DNA from: Chthonomonadales bacterium
Lineage (GTDB): Bacteria; Armatimonadota; Chthonomonadetes; Chthonomonadales; CAJBBX01
Direction of reading: 5' to 3'
Assembly (NCBI GenBank): GCA_012517255.1
Contig: JAAYVH010000027.1
Coordinates: 1-59,919 of the forward strand
Length of the DNA: 59,919 nt
Shown here: one piece after another, positions 52,161 through 59,919 of the stretch
Layout: the number at the start of each line of letters is the position of its first letter
How positions within the stretch are numbered: position 1 is the first letter of the stretch
Translations under genes and position numbers: made by a program
The notes under the pieces: generated by a model
The model's database searches: none
What the model was told of the DNA's origin: nothing
The model's input: only the letters and a program-made list of their open reading frames with translations

Positions 52161-52380
52161 GGGTACGCTCCTCAGATGTCAGCCCCGGGCGGCCCCAAAC
52201 TGCTGACGATGCCTGGCACCCGTTTGGCGCACACGGCCGGTACGTCAATGTACCTGCAGAGCGAGGTCACGCGCTACTCAGGCATCCAGCGCGACCTGGC
52301 GGCAGGGATCGGGCCATCCAGACAGAAAAAGGGGATTGGGCCGTAAGCATCGTAGGCCCACACAAGGGAGGTACACAGCC

Positions 52381-53805
52381 GTGATCGCATGGGACATACG
52401 CTGGCTTGGGGTGACTCTGGCGGTGAGCGCAGGCTTCGTTACGGCAATCGGCGCCATGGGTCAAGATCCGCCCGCCAAGCCGATCGGCAAGAACGCTGAT
52501 CGTATCCGACCCTACGCGAAGAATGCACGCTACTGGCAGTACCGCGGTAAGCCGGTCCTGCTGCTGGGAGGCAGCAAGGACGACAATCTGTTCCAGATTC
52601 CGGACCTACGGGACCACCTGGACGCCATGGCCCGGATCGGGGCCAACTACATCCGCAACACGATGAGCGATCGCCCGGACTTCGGCTTCGAGGTCTATCC
52701 GTTCTTCAAGCGATCGGACGGGAAGTACGACCTCGAACGATGGAACCCCGAGTACTGGCGGCGCTTCTCGGAGATGCTCAGGCTGACATACGACCGTAGC
52801 ATCTTCGTTCAGATCGAAGTCTGGGACCGCTTCGACTACAGTCAGTCGCGGTGGCCGATCCATCCGTACAATCCGGCGAACAACGTGAACTACACGTTCG
52901 AACAGTCGGGGTTCCGACGCGAGTACCCGAACCATCCGGGCGCCAACGATCAGCCGTTCTTCTTCACGACGCCCGATCAGCGCGACAACAAGGTGGTCTT
53001 CCGTTACCAGCAGCGGTTCGTGGACGAGATGCTGCAACGGTCGCTGCCCTATCCCCATGTGCTCTACTGCATGGACAATGAGACCTCTGGCGACGAGAAG
53101 TGGGGCGCTTTCTGGGCGCGGTACATCCGGCAGAAGGCAGCGGCGATGGGAGTCGACGTGTTCGTGACGGAGATGTGGGACGACTGGGACATCACCTCGA
53201 AGACCCACTTACGCACGCTTGACCATCCCGAGCTCTACAACTTTGTGGACGTGTCGCAGAACAATCACAATAAAGGCCAGACGCACTGGGACAGGTTTCA
53301 GCAAGTCCGGGCATACATCTCCCGGCGTCCCCGTCCGATCAACACCGTCAAGACCTACGGCGCTGCCGGCGGTCCCTTCGGCAGCGGCGCCGACGGCATC
53401 GAGCGCTGGTGGCGGCACTTCATCGGCGGCGCTGCCGGCGTGCGGTTCCACAGGCCGGACTCGGGCATCGGCCTTTCGGAGCCGGCAATCGCCTCGATCA
53501 AGGCTGGCCGCCTGCTGGAGTCCCGCGTGAAGCCGTGGCTGACCGAGCCTGCCAATCACCTCCTGAACGACAGGACACCCGATGAGGCCTATCTGACAGC
53601 CAAGCCCGGCGAGCTCTACGCCCTCTACTTCCCGCGGGCAGGCAGCGTCGGTCTGGACATGAACGGGGTCCGCGGAGACTTCACGCTCCGGTGGATTGAC
53701 ATCGGGAAGGGCGAATGGGGTCCGACAGCCCGGATCACGGGCGGGTCGGTTGTCCCGATAACGACCCCCGGCGCCGGGATGTGGGCCGCGACGGTAACCC
53801 GATAG
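52381..53805 (+). CDS. Exported glycoside-hydrolase-like (TIM-barrel) protein
   Basis: A 474-aa secreted protein. The start is GTG 52381, set by GGGAGG nine nt upstream; the next residues form a signal peptide ([20 protein letters not shown]). The catalytic-type TIM barrel begins with [16 protein letters not shown] and [19 protein letters not shown], includes [12 protein letters not shown], and has a conserved-looking acid motif in [21 protein letters not shown], followed by [11 protein letters not shown] small beta-rich C-terminal domain ends the protein. It resembles DUF4038/GH140-like or GH5-clan putative glycosidases; the substrate is unknown. It converges on the GH42-like gene with an 18-nt gap. 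The ~220-bp region before it shows no clear promoter. Confidence 0.78.
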   Translation: MIAWDIRWLGVTLAVSAGFVTAIGAMGQDPPAKPIGKNADRIRPYAKNARYWQYRGKPVLLLGGSKDDNLFQIPDLRDHLDAMARIGANYIRNTMSDRPDFGFEVYPFFKRSDGKYDLERWNPEYWRRFSEMLRLTYDRSIFVQIEVWDRFDYSQSRWPIHPYNPANNVNYTFEQSGFRREYPNHPGANDQPFFFTTPDQRDNKVVFRYQQRFVDEMLQRSLPYPHVLYCMDNETSGDEKWGAFWARYIRQKAAAMGVDVFVTEMWDDWDITSKTHLRTLDHPELYNFVDVSQNNHNKGQTHWDRFQQVRAYISRRPRPINTVKTYGAAGGPFGSGADGIERWWRHFIGGAAGVRFHRPDSGIGLSEPAIASIKAGRLLESRVKPWLTEPANHLLNDRTPDEAYLTAKPGELYALYFPRAGSVGLDMNGVRGDFTLRWIDIGKGEWGPTARITGGSVVPITTPGAGMWAATVTR

Positions 53806-53823
53806 ACAGTTGGCCGGACGCCC

Positions 53824-56388
53824 TTAGCGGTCGCCGGCCACCAGTATGCAGCTGGTCTCGAATGCCGGCAAGACTACATCGCATCCGTGCCGGGTACGAC
53901 GCACGGAGATCGGTCTGGCCGGCGCCAGGTCGGCGAGCACGCGCACGATTGTGGCACGTCGGTTCGCCAGACGCACGAGGACGTTGCGAGCCGGACTGTC
54001 GGCGTGATTGACGAGGTACATCGCCTCGCGCCCTGAGCCGCCCCAGCGGACGATCCGAACGCTGCTGGGCAACCCGCCCGCGGGCACCTCGCCCAGTCGA
54101 GCTGCCATGAACTCTCGGGCACGTCGGACCGCATCGCGCGACTGCGGCGTGTCCGTCTTCCAGAGGAAGAGCGGAGGGGTGTTGCCCGCGTGCGTGTCGC
54201 GCACCGGATCGCCGGCATAGATTCGGCCCAGATCGGGAGCGCGTCGGACCTGCATCTGCCTCGGCCTCTGCCGCCCACGATCGTCCCGTTCGGCGAAGCG
54301 TCCCGCGGTGATGAGCTTGCCTCCGCTTGCTCTATAGGTCTGCAAGGCGTGGAGCGCAGCGTCACTGATGTCACGGCAATCGGGCACGAGTACCCATGGG
54401 TAGCGCTTGAGATCCGCCCCCGCGTCCAGTTCTCGCAGTGTCACCACGTCCACCGTATAGTGCATCCGCTCCAACAGCTTGTACCATCCGACGAAGCTGC
54501 GCCAGTCGTTGCGGATGCCGTTCCTGTCGTCAGGCGTCGCCGGCAGCATGGGCATGATCAGCGCGCCATGTGGCTTCACCCGCATGCCGGCCATAGCCTC
54601 GACGCCCTTCATGGCGCGCCCGATCATCCTGGCGTGATCGGAGGTGGAATGGTAAGGATGGAAGCTGTAGTCGAGCACGCTCGGGATATGCCAGGCGCAG
54701 TAGATGATGCCCGCCGCGCCGTGCTGGATCGTCGCCTGCGTGATCTGATCCATGGCCTTCGGCCCGATGTGAACGCCCGATGTGAAGTCCACCAGGTCGA
54801 CGGCCCAGAGCGGCTTCTTGTACTTGCGCATTAGGTCCAGGCATGCGGTGATGCGGTATGGGTCGCGGTCGGCAGAGCAGAGCTGCATCCCGAACGCGTC
54901 AATGTGCTTGCCGCGCATCCCCACGACATCCGGCGCAATGGCGCTGCGCTGCATCTCGTCCCATTCGGAGGGGGCGGCCCAGGCCATCGTCAAGTAGGTC
55001 ACCGTGGGACGCGTGGGGTCGCGTCGTTTCATCATCTCCGACATGGCGTTGATGTAGTCGGCCCCGGCCTCGAACCAGTATGTGCTCCAATCGTGAAAGG
55101 CCGCCGTGGCGTTTCCGACGCCGGGCTTCTGGTCGGACGGACGACGCACCTCGATCCGCAGACACGAGCCGCCCGACCGGCCCTGCCCCCGGAGCCACTC
55201 GGCCTCCGCGTGTGCGCCGCCGGTCCAGTTCTGGAAGCGCCATGCAGCGGGCCCGCTGTCGCCTCCGTCTTCGAGATCGGCATTGGGCGCGAGCTCGGAC
55301 CCCGCAGGAACCTCTTTGAAGCTCACGTCATCGTAGCGAGCGGCACCCAGACCCATGAACTTCAGCAGCAGCCAGGCCCGGCCGGCGTTCGGCGGCGCCG
55401 TGAACGCTGCCTCCATCCGATGCCATTGGCCCATGGGCCCCGCTACCGGTCGTCCCATGTCAATCGCGATGGGCGGCCCGCCGTTCGAACCGACCCACGC
55501 CACTTCGGGGAACACCCCCGGTCCCTGCAGGCTCTCGATGAACACCCACGCCGACAGCCGGTACCGCTTGCCGGGCGTAACCGCCGGGTATGTCTGAGGC
55601 CCGGGACTTGCAGCCGCGTCCATGGCCGCCGGCGTGCTCCACGAACAGTGCTGCGGTCCGTCGCCGATGTTCACTACCGTGGCAAGCCCTCGTTGCCCCT
55701 TGTAGCCGCCCATCATCTCCATGCGCGGGGCGACAACCGAATCGTAGTCTGGGAAGGAGGACTTCCAGACGCGGTTCAGGGTCGCGATAGAGCCGTACTT
55801 ACGCGCCAGCCACCGGCGAAAACGCGCCACGTCGTCGGGGTGATAGCGCTCGCCCATCGGAAACCACCACTCGGCTCCGGGGTGGTAGAAGGCCACGCGT
55901 CGTGTCGTGTCGCGTTCCTTGACGTGCTGGACGAAGGCGTCGAGGAGTCGCTCCTGTTCAGCACGGAACGCCTTCGAGGAGATGGACGGGATAGACAGAA
56001 CGTTGCCGTTGGCATCGCGCGCCGATTCACCGGCGGCCTTGACCTTCTCGCGCAGCCACGCGGGCGTGTAGTACGGGTTGATCTCCTGGATGATGGCAAG
56101 CTTCAGGTTGTGCTTCTCGGCGTAGGCCAGTTGCGCATCGAAAGGGCCAAAGTCCACCTTACCCTCGACCTGCCCCATGCCCCAGCCGCCGGAGCAGACC
56201 GACAGCACGGATGCCCGCGACTCGGGCAGTAGTGCCATGCCCACATCTACGAACGGATAGAAGCAGCACCAGCCGATGGGTGGGGCACTGGTCGTATCGG
56301 CCACACTGGTCGGATTCCTCCCATGGGACTGATACGACCAATGGGAGGCCAACGCGAGACCTGCCGCGAGCAGCGCCGCTCGGATCAT
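53824..56388 (-). CDS. GH42-like (beta-galactosidase-type) exported protein with inserted beta-sandwich
   Basis: An 854-aa protein. ATG 56388 overlaps the E2 stop (ATGA) and opens a signal sequence (IRAALLAAGLALASHWSY). The first barrel segment holds FVQHVKERDTTRRVAFYHPGAEWWFPMGERYHPDD, with a likely catalytic Glu, and KYGSIATLNRVWKSSFPDYD, typical of GH42. A beta-sandwich, probably carbohydrate-binding, interrupts the barrel at about residues 240-420 (YRLSAWVFIE, WHRMEAAFTAPP, SELAPNADLEDGG). After it come the remaining barrel strands (DVVGMRGKHIDAFGMQL, KKPLWAVDLVDFTSG) and a GH42 middle domain (YPWVLVPDC, YRASGGKLITAGRF). The substrate is unknown. It is odd that it is translationally coupled to a 2-oxoacid dehydrogenase gene. 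Confidence 0.72.
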   Translation of the reverse strand: MIRAALLAAGLALASHWSYQSHGRNPTSVADTTSAPPIGWCCFYPFVDVGMALLPESRASVLSVCSGGWGMGQVEGKVDFGPFDAQLAYAEKHNLKLAIIQEINPYYTPAWLREKVKAAGESARDANGNVLSIPSISSKAFRAEQERLLDAFVQHVKERDTTRRVAFYHPGAEWWFPMGERYHPDDVARFRRWLARKYGSIATLNRVWKSSFPDYDSVVAPRMEMMGGYKGQRGLATVVNIGDGPQHCSWSTPAAMDAAASPGPQTYPAVTPGKRYRLSAWVFIESLQGPGVFPEVAWVGSNGGPPIAIDMGRPVAGPMGQWHRMEAAFTAPPNAGRAWLLLKFMGLGAARYDDVSFKEVPAGSELAPNADLEDGGDSGPAAWRFQNWTGGAHAEAEWLRGQGRSGGSCLRIEVRRPSDQKPGVGNATAAFHDWSTYWFEAGADYINAMSEMMKRRDPTRPTVTYLTMAWAAPSEWDEMQRSAIAPDVVGMRGKHIDAFGMQLCSADRDPYRITACLDLMRKYKKPLWAVDLVDFTSGVHIGPKAMDQITQATIQHGAAGIIYCAWHIPSVLDYSFHPYHSTSDHARMIGRAMKGVEAMAGMRVKPHGALIMPMLPATPDDRNGIRNDWRSFVGWYKLLERMHYTVDVVTLRELDAGADLKRYPWVLVPDCRDISDAALHALQTYRASGGKLITAGRFAERDDRGRQRPRQMQVRRAPDLGRIYAGDPVRDTHAGNTPPLFLWKTDTPQSRDAVRRAREFMAARLGEVPAGGLPSSVRIVRWGGSGREAMYLVNHADSPARNVLVRLANRRATIVRVLADLAPARPISVRRTRHGCDVVLPAFETSCILVAGDR

Positions 56389-57677
56389 ACGCCAGCCTCT
56401 ATCGCCCGAGCGATGGTCTGGAGGAACCGTGCCGCCGGCCCGCCGTCCACGAGCCGGTGGTCGAAGGTAAGGCTCAGCCACATGGCCTGACGGATGCCGA
56501 TGCAATCGCCCACAACCCACGGGGTCGGCTTGATACGGCCCACGCCGAGGATGGCGCACTCGGGCGTGTTGATGATCGGCGTGAAGGCGTCGATGCCGAA
56601 CATGCCGAGATTGGTGATCGTGAAGGTGCTGCCGTGGAGCTCATCCGGGGTGATCTGGGCGTTGCGCGCGCGTTCGATGATCGAGGCGGTCGCCGCCGCA
56701 ATCTCAGCAAGCGACAGGGTCTCCACGCCGCGCACAACCGGAGCCAACAAGCCGCGATCGGTGTCGACCGCCAGAGCGATATTGATCTCGCGGCAGACCA
56801 TCGCATGGTCGTTCTCAAACCTGACGTTCATGCGAGGATGCTCGCGCAGGGCGCGCGAGACGACGAGCACAAGCAGGTCGTTATAGCTCACGCGGAGGCC
56901 CTCGGCGACGAGCCGCCGCCGCGTCTCGACAAAGCGTGTGGCATCCACCTCGGTCGTCAGCGTGACGGGGGCTGTCTCGTGCGCGCCGCGATACATGCGC
57001 TCGGCGATCCTGCCCCGTATGCCGGTGAGGGCGAAGGTCTCGACGGGCTCGGTCTGACCGTCGGCAGACGAGACAGCCTCGCCGGCACGACTGAAGGAGA
57101 TCACGTCCGCGCGGGTGATCCTGCCCAGATGGCCCGAGCCGGTCATGCGGCTGATGTCGGCGTCGCTCGATTGAGCGATGCGCCGTGCGAGCGGCGTTGC
57201 CGGCGATCGGCGAGAGGGACGCACAGCCTCAACATCGCGTCCCAGCACTGCTCCCATAGGGCCCGAACCCGCGAGCGCAGTCCAGTCGAGTTCGCGCTCT
57301 CGGGCCAGCGTCCGTGCCCAGGGAGAGGCGAACCGGCGCGCGGAATCGGGCGAGACAGCTTGATGGGATTGCGGGACAGAATGGCCTTCGACCACGGATT
57401 CGGCGGGTCGCGACGCGGGTGCGCCCCTCGACGCCTCACTCTCGGCGCCAAGCCAGGCGATCTCGCTGAGGGCGGCGACTTCGTCGCCCTCGGCTGCCAA
57501 CACGCCGTGGAGTATGCCGCTCGCGGGGGCTTCCACATCGAGCACGGCCTTGTCGGTTTCGACGGCAAAGAGCGGCTCGCCGGCGGCGACCTCCTCGCCC
57601 TCGCGCTTGTACCACGTGACGAGCGTGACGGTGTCGACGTTCGTGCCGAGGGGCGGCACCACTACCGCGGTTGCCAT
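56385..57677 (-). CDS. 2-oxoacid dehydrogenase E2 (dihydrolipoamide acyltransferase) with two E3-binding domains
   Basis: Acyltransferase core of a pyruvate/acetoin/branched-chain-type dehydrogenase complex, 430 aa. The N-terminal lipoyl domain carries lipoyl-Lys43 (VETDKAVLDVEAPASG). Two peripheral-subunit-binding-like domains follow (WARTLARERELDWTALAGSG and LARRIAQSSDADISRMTGSG, each with a G-RITRADV-like end). The catalytic 2-oxoacid_dh domain has the active-site HxxxDG in TFDHRLVDGGPAARFLQ. ATG 57677 follows the E1-beta stop by four nt, and its own stop overlaps the GH42-like start. E3 (lipoamide dehydrogenase) is not in the window. The substrate 2-oxoacid or acetoin is not decided by sequence. 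Confidence 0.93.
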   Translation of the reverse strand: MATAVVVPPLGTNVDTVTLVTWYKREGEEVAAGEPLFAVETDKAVLDVEAPASGILHGVLAAEGDEVAALSEIAWLGAESEASRGAPASRPAESVVEGHSVPQSHQAVSPDSARRFASPWARTLARERELDWTALAGSGPMGAVLGRDVEAVRPSRRSPATPLARRIAQSSDADISRMTGSGHLGRITRADVISFSRAGEAVSSADGQTEPVETFALTGIRGRIAERMYRGAHETAPVTLTTEVDATRFVETRRRLVAEGLRVSYNDLLVLVVSRALREHPRMNVRFENDHAMVCREINIALAVDTDRGLLAPVVRGVETLSLAEIAAATASIIERARNAQITPDELHGSTFTITNLGMFGIDAFTPIINTPECAILGVGRIKPTPWVVGDCIGIRQAMWLSLTFDHRLVDGGPAARFLQTIARAIEAGV

Positions 57678-57681
57678 CGGC

Positions 57682-58698
57682 CTACCCCACAAGCCTGCGC
57701 ACGGCGTCAACCACACGCTCAACGCTCGGCACGTAGAGTTCCTCGAGATTGGGGGCGAACGGAGGCGGAGTGTCGGGAGCCGATACCCGCACAGGCGGCC
57801 CATCGAGCCACCAGAAAGCCTCTTCAGCCACCATCGCGGCGATCTCGGCGCCCCATCCGTGCGTTCGGTTGTCCTCCTCTACGACCACAAAGCGGTGAGT
57901 CTTGCGCACCGACTCGAGGATCATCTCCTTGTCCAGCGGTATGAGCGACCTTGGATCGATAACCTCGGCCTCGATGCCGTCCTCCGCGAGGCGATCGGCA
58001 GCCGCCAGAGCTCGATAGACGGTCAGGAGCTTGCCGACAATGGTCACGTCCCTGCCCTTACGCCGGATAGCGCCCTTGCCGATGGGCACGACGTAGTCTT
58101 CGTCGGGGACCTCGCCGATGGGGCTCACAGCGCCCTTCTCGGCCCTGTTCCCCTTGCTGCCGTAGAGGAGCTTATGCTCGAACATGAGCACCGGGTTGTC
58201 GTCGCGCACCGCTGCCTTGAGCAGCCCCTTGGCGTCGTAGGCCGTGCTGGGTGCGACCACTTTGAGGCCCGGGATGTGCGTGAAGAAGACCTCGAGCGTC
58301 TGTGCATGCTGGGCGCCGCGCCGCGTCGAACCCACGGGAGCGCGCATCACCAGCGGCACCTTGACGGCGCCTCCCGCCATGTAGGTCATCTTGGCCGCCT
58401 GATTGGCGAGCTGATCCATCATACAGAACAGGAAGTCGCCGTATTGCACGTCCGCGATGGGCCGCATGCCGGTCATCGCTGCGCCGATGGCGATTCCGCA
58501 GAATCCCGACTCGGAGATCGGCGTGTCCAGGATCCGCTCGGGACCGAACTCGTCCACAAGGCCGAGCGTGACGGTGAACGCCCCGCCCCAACCGCCCTTG
58601 ACGCCGATGTCCTCGCCGATGCAGAACACCGTCGGATCGCGGCGCATCTCCTCGCGGATGCCTTCGCGGAGCGCCTCGGCGATGCCCATGGTGGCCAT
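57682..58698 (-). CDS. 2-oxoacid dehydrogenase E1 component, beta subunit
   Basis: Thiamine-diphosphate enzyme, beta chain, 338 aa, with family motifs GEDIGVKGGWGGAFTVTLGL, DTPISESGFCGIAIGAAMTG, QYGDFLFCMMDQLANQAAK, MRAPVGSTRRGAQHAQTLE and EVIDPRSLIPLD. Length is normal (about 325 aa). ATG 58698 is one nt after the E1-alpha stop, with GGGAGGG as RBS inside the E1-alpha end, so the subunits are coupled. Pairs with E1-alpha to decarboxylate the 2-oxoacid and transfer the acyl group to E2 lipoyl. Confidence 0.95.
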   Translation of the reverse strand: MATMGIAEALREGIREEMRRDPTVFCIGEDIGVKGGWGGAFTVTLGLVDEFGPERILDTPISESGFCGIAIGAAMTGMRPIADVQYGDFLFCMMDQLANQAAKMTYMAGGAVKVPLVMRAPVGSTRRGAQHAQTLEVFFTHIPGLKVVAPSTAYDAKGLLKAAVRDDNPVLMFEHKLLYGSKGNRAEKGAVSPIGEVPDEDYVVPIGKGAIRRKGRDVTIVGKLLTVYRALAAADRLAEDGIEAEVIDPRSLIPLDKEMILESVRKTHRFVVVEEDNRTHGWGAEIAAMVAEEAFWWLDGPPVRVSAPDTPPPFAPNLEELYVPSVERVVDAVRRLVG

Positions 58699-58699
58699 G

Positions 58700-59701
58700 T
58701 CAGTCGCCCTCCCAGTAGACGTGGCGTTCGAGGTCCTCCGGAGCGGGCGCCGGGCTCTCCTCGGCAAAGGCGATGGCATCGTCAATCTCGGCGGCGACGT
58801 CGGCTTCTATGCCGGATGGGTCGAATGGGACGGGCGGGACCAACGCCCGTATGCGGGCGGCAGCCACCTTAAGCGGGTCGCGCTCCTTCCAGAGCGCCTC
58901 CTCCTCATCCGGTCTATAGTCGCAGGCATCGCTGCGCGAATGGCCGCACTGCCGATAGGTCAGACACTCGAGAAGGGTCGGGCCAGCGCCGCTCCGAGCG
59001 CGTTCGACTGCCCGAAGCGCGGCATCATGCACCGCCACAACGTCGTTGCCATCCACAGTCTCGCCAGGCATGCCATAGGCGCATGCGCGATCGGACACGC
59101 GCGGAATGGCGAATGCCTTGCTGAAGTGCGTCGAGGCGCCGTAGAGGTTATTCTCGCACACGAACAGGACCGGCAGCTTCCAGATCGCCGCCATGTTGAG
59201 CGCCTCGTGCCAGTCGCCTTCGTTGGCAGCGCCTTCGCCGTGGAAAGCCACAGCCACCTGATCGGTTCCGCGCATCCTGGCCGATAGAGCGGCTCCGGCG
59301 GCGATGGGCAGTCCCGCGCCGACGATGGCGACGGCGGGGAACACTCCCTTGCGGACGTCGCCGACGTGCATAGATCCGCCCTTGCCCCTGCAGCATCCGG
59401 TCACCTTGGCCATGAGCTCCGCCATGATGACTCGCGGGCTGACCCCCTTGGCCAGCGCATGGCCATGGGGCCGATGGGTGCCCACGACCCAATCATCTGC
59501 CCGCAGAGCCGAACAGACACCCGTGGCGACCGCCTCCTGACCGATGTACAGGTGCAGCGTTGACGGGATACGCCCTTGCAGAAAGAGTGCGTTGCATCGC
59601 TCCTCGAAGCGCCGAATGAGAAGCATCGTTCGATAGAGCGCGATCAAGTCCGCCTCACCCGGGACAGACGACTGAAGGCCGTTGGCGTTTGCGGCGTTCA
59701 T
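58700..59701 (-). CDS. 2-oxoacid dehydrogenase E1 component, alpha subunit
   Basis: Alpha chain of the thiamine-diphosphate E1 enzyme, 333 aa. Diagnostic pieces are RTMLLIRRFEERCNALFLQG, HLYIGQEAVATGVCSAL, HRPHGHALAKG, GKGGSMHVGDV and the ThDP motif (GEGAANEGDWHEALNMA ending in CENN). It resembles the acetoin/pyruvate-dehydrogenase branch of single-domain alpha chains. ATG 59701 overlaps the TGA of the upstream partial gene (ATGA). First recognisable gene of the complex in this window. Confidence 0.95.
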   Translation of the reverse strand: MNAANANGLQSSVPGEADLIALYRTMLLIRRFEERCNALFLQGRIPSTLHLYIGQEAVATGVCSALRADDWVVGTHRPHGHALAKGVSPRVIMAELMAKVTGCCRGKGGSMHVGDVRKGVFPAVAIVGAGLPIAAGAALSARMRGTDQVAVAFHGEGAANEGDWHEALNMAAIWKLPVLFVCENNLYGASTHFSKAFAIPRVSDRACAYGMPGETVDGNDVVAVHDAALRAVERARSGAGPTLLECLTYRQCGHSRSDACDYRPDEEEALWKERDPLKVAAARIRALVPPVPFDPSGIEADVAAEIDDAIAFAEESPAPAPEDLERHVYWEGD

Positions 59702-59919
59702 TGCGCCCGCCCGGAACTGCCGTAGAGGCGCATCAGCTCGCGGACCTTGGCGGTCAGCGCTTCGCGCGCCTCGCGCGTGCAATCGGCGTCCTTGCGCGAG
59801 CCAAGCAGCTCGTGCAATCGGACGGCGTCGGGCCAGGCGATTTCCCGTCCGATCCGCTCGCTAAGCGCCTGCCAGTAGACCCGCTTGAGCGCCGTCCCGA
59901 CGTTGAACTTCACGCCATG
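59698..59919 (-). CDS. Unidentified protein, C-terminal part, coupled to E1-alpha (partial at window edge)
   Basis: An open frame runs off the right edge and stops at 59698, overlapping the E1-alpha ATG by four nt, as expected for a real upstream operon gene. The visible ~70 residues contain KRVYWQALSERIGREIAWPDAVRLHELLGSR-type helices and end in KVRELMRLYGSSGRAQ. A GTG at 59913 could be its start, making a 71-aa protein, but it may equally be the tail of a larger one. No family was recognised. Confidence 0.5.
   Translation of the reverse strand, partial: HGVKFNVGTALKRVYWQALSERIGREIAWPDAVRLHELLGSRKDADCTREAREALTAKVRELMRLYGSSGRAQ

Overview
The window is a 60 kb piece of a GC-rich bacterial chromosome. 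Two DUF1559-type prepilin-like genes carry the N-terminal stretch and C-terminal 'DGH' ending that are characteristic of Armatimonadota (they also occur in Planctomycetes). Together with an LptD/OstA-like outer-membrane barrel and very large exported proteins, this makes a diderm of the Armatimonadota type the best guess. That placement is inference; no rRNA gene is present.

Layout. 1-405 is a non-coding stretch with a 53-bp tandem repeat. 406-3434 holds dnaG and the primary sigma factor. 3540-7940 encodes a secreted M36 (fungalysin-type) protease with P-domains and Ig-like domains. 7967-10797 carries a GT4 glycosyltransferase divergent from an unusual zinc-ribbon/beta-carbonic anhydrase/tail-anchor fusion. 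10814-34481 is a 24-kb block of seven minus-strand genes, all for exported or envelope proteins. Four of them (1868, 1000, 891 and 2374 aa) end in the same ~430-residue C-terminal cassette, which closes with a FlgD-like Ig module resembling a type IX secretion sorting domain. The other three are two CsgG/FlgT-like envelope proteins and an LptD-like barrel. I regard this block as the most interesting system in the window: a candidate cell-surface export or assembly locus.

34694-39837 is housekeeping: coaE, rpsA and polA on the minus strand. 39895-42214 is an RbsC/RbsB-type ABC importer without its ATPase gene. 42437-43514 is an operon of a small membrane protein and a prepilin-like protein behind a very good sigma-70 promoter. 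43744-45743 is a translationally coupled pair, a phosphotriesterase-family hydrolase and an MDR dehydrogenase that lacks the catalytic-zinc motif. Divergent from it is an octaheme cytochrome of the hydroxylamine-oxidoreductase family, followed by a DUF218 membrane protein. A second prepilin-like gene (48401) has a consensus promoter and a ~165-nt leader that appears to fold.

49315-52160 (minus) is a probable glycolipid operon: metallophosphatase, membrane protein and MGDG-synthase-like glycosyltransferase. 52381-56388 has two exported glycoside-hydrolase-like proteins converging on each other. 56385-59919 (minus) is a 2-oxoacid dehydrogenase operon (an unidentified partial gene, E1-alpha, E1-beta, E2) whose E2 gene overlaps the start of the GH42-like gene by 4 nt. 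Many minus-strand genes are joined by ATGA stop/start overlaps. Good Shine-Dalgarno sequences decide most starts, and several starts are GTG or TTG.
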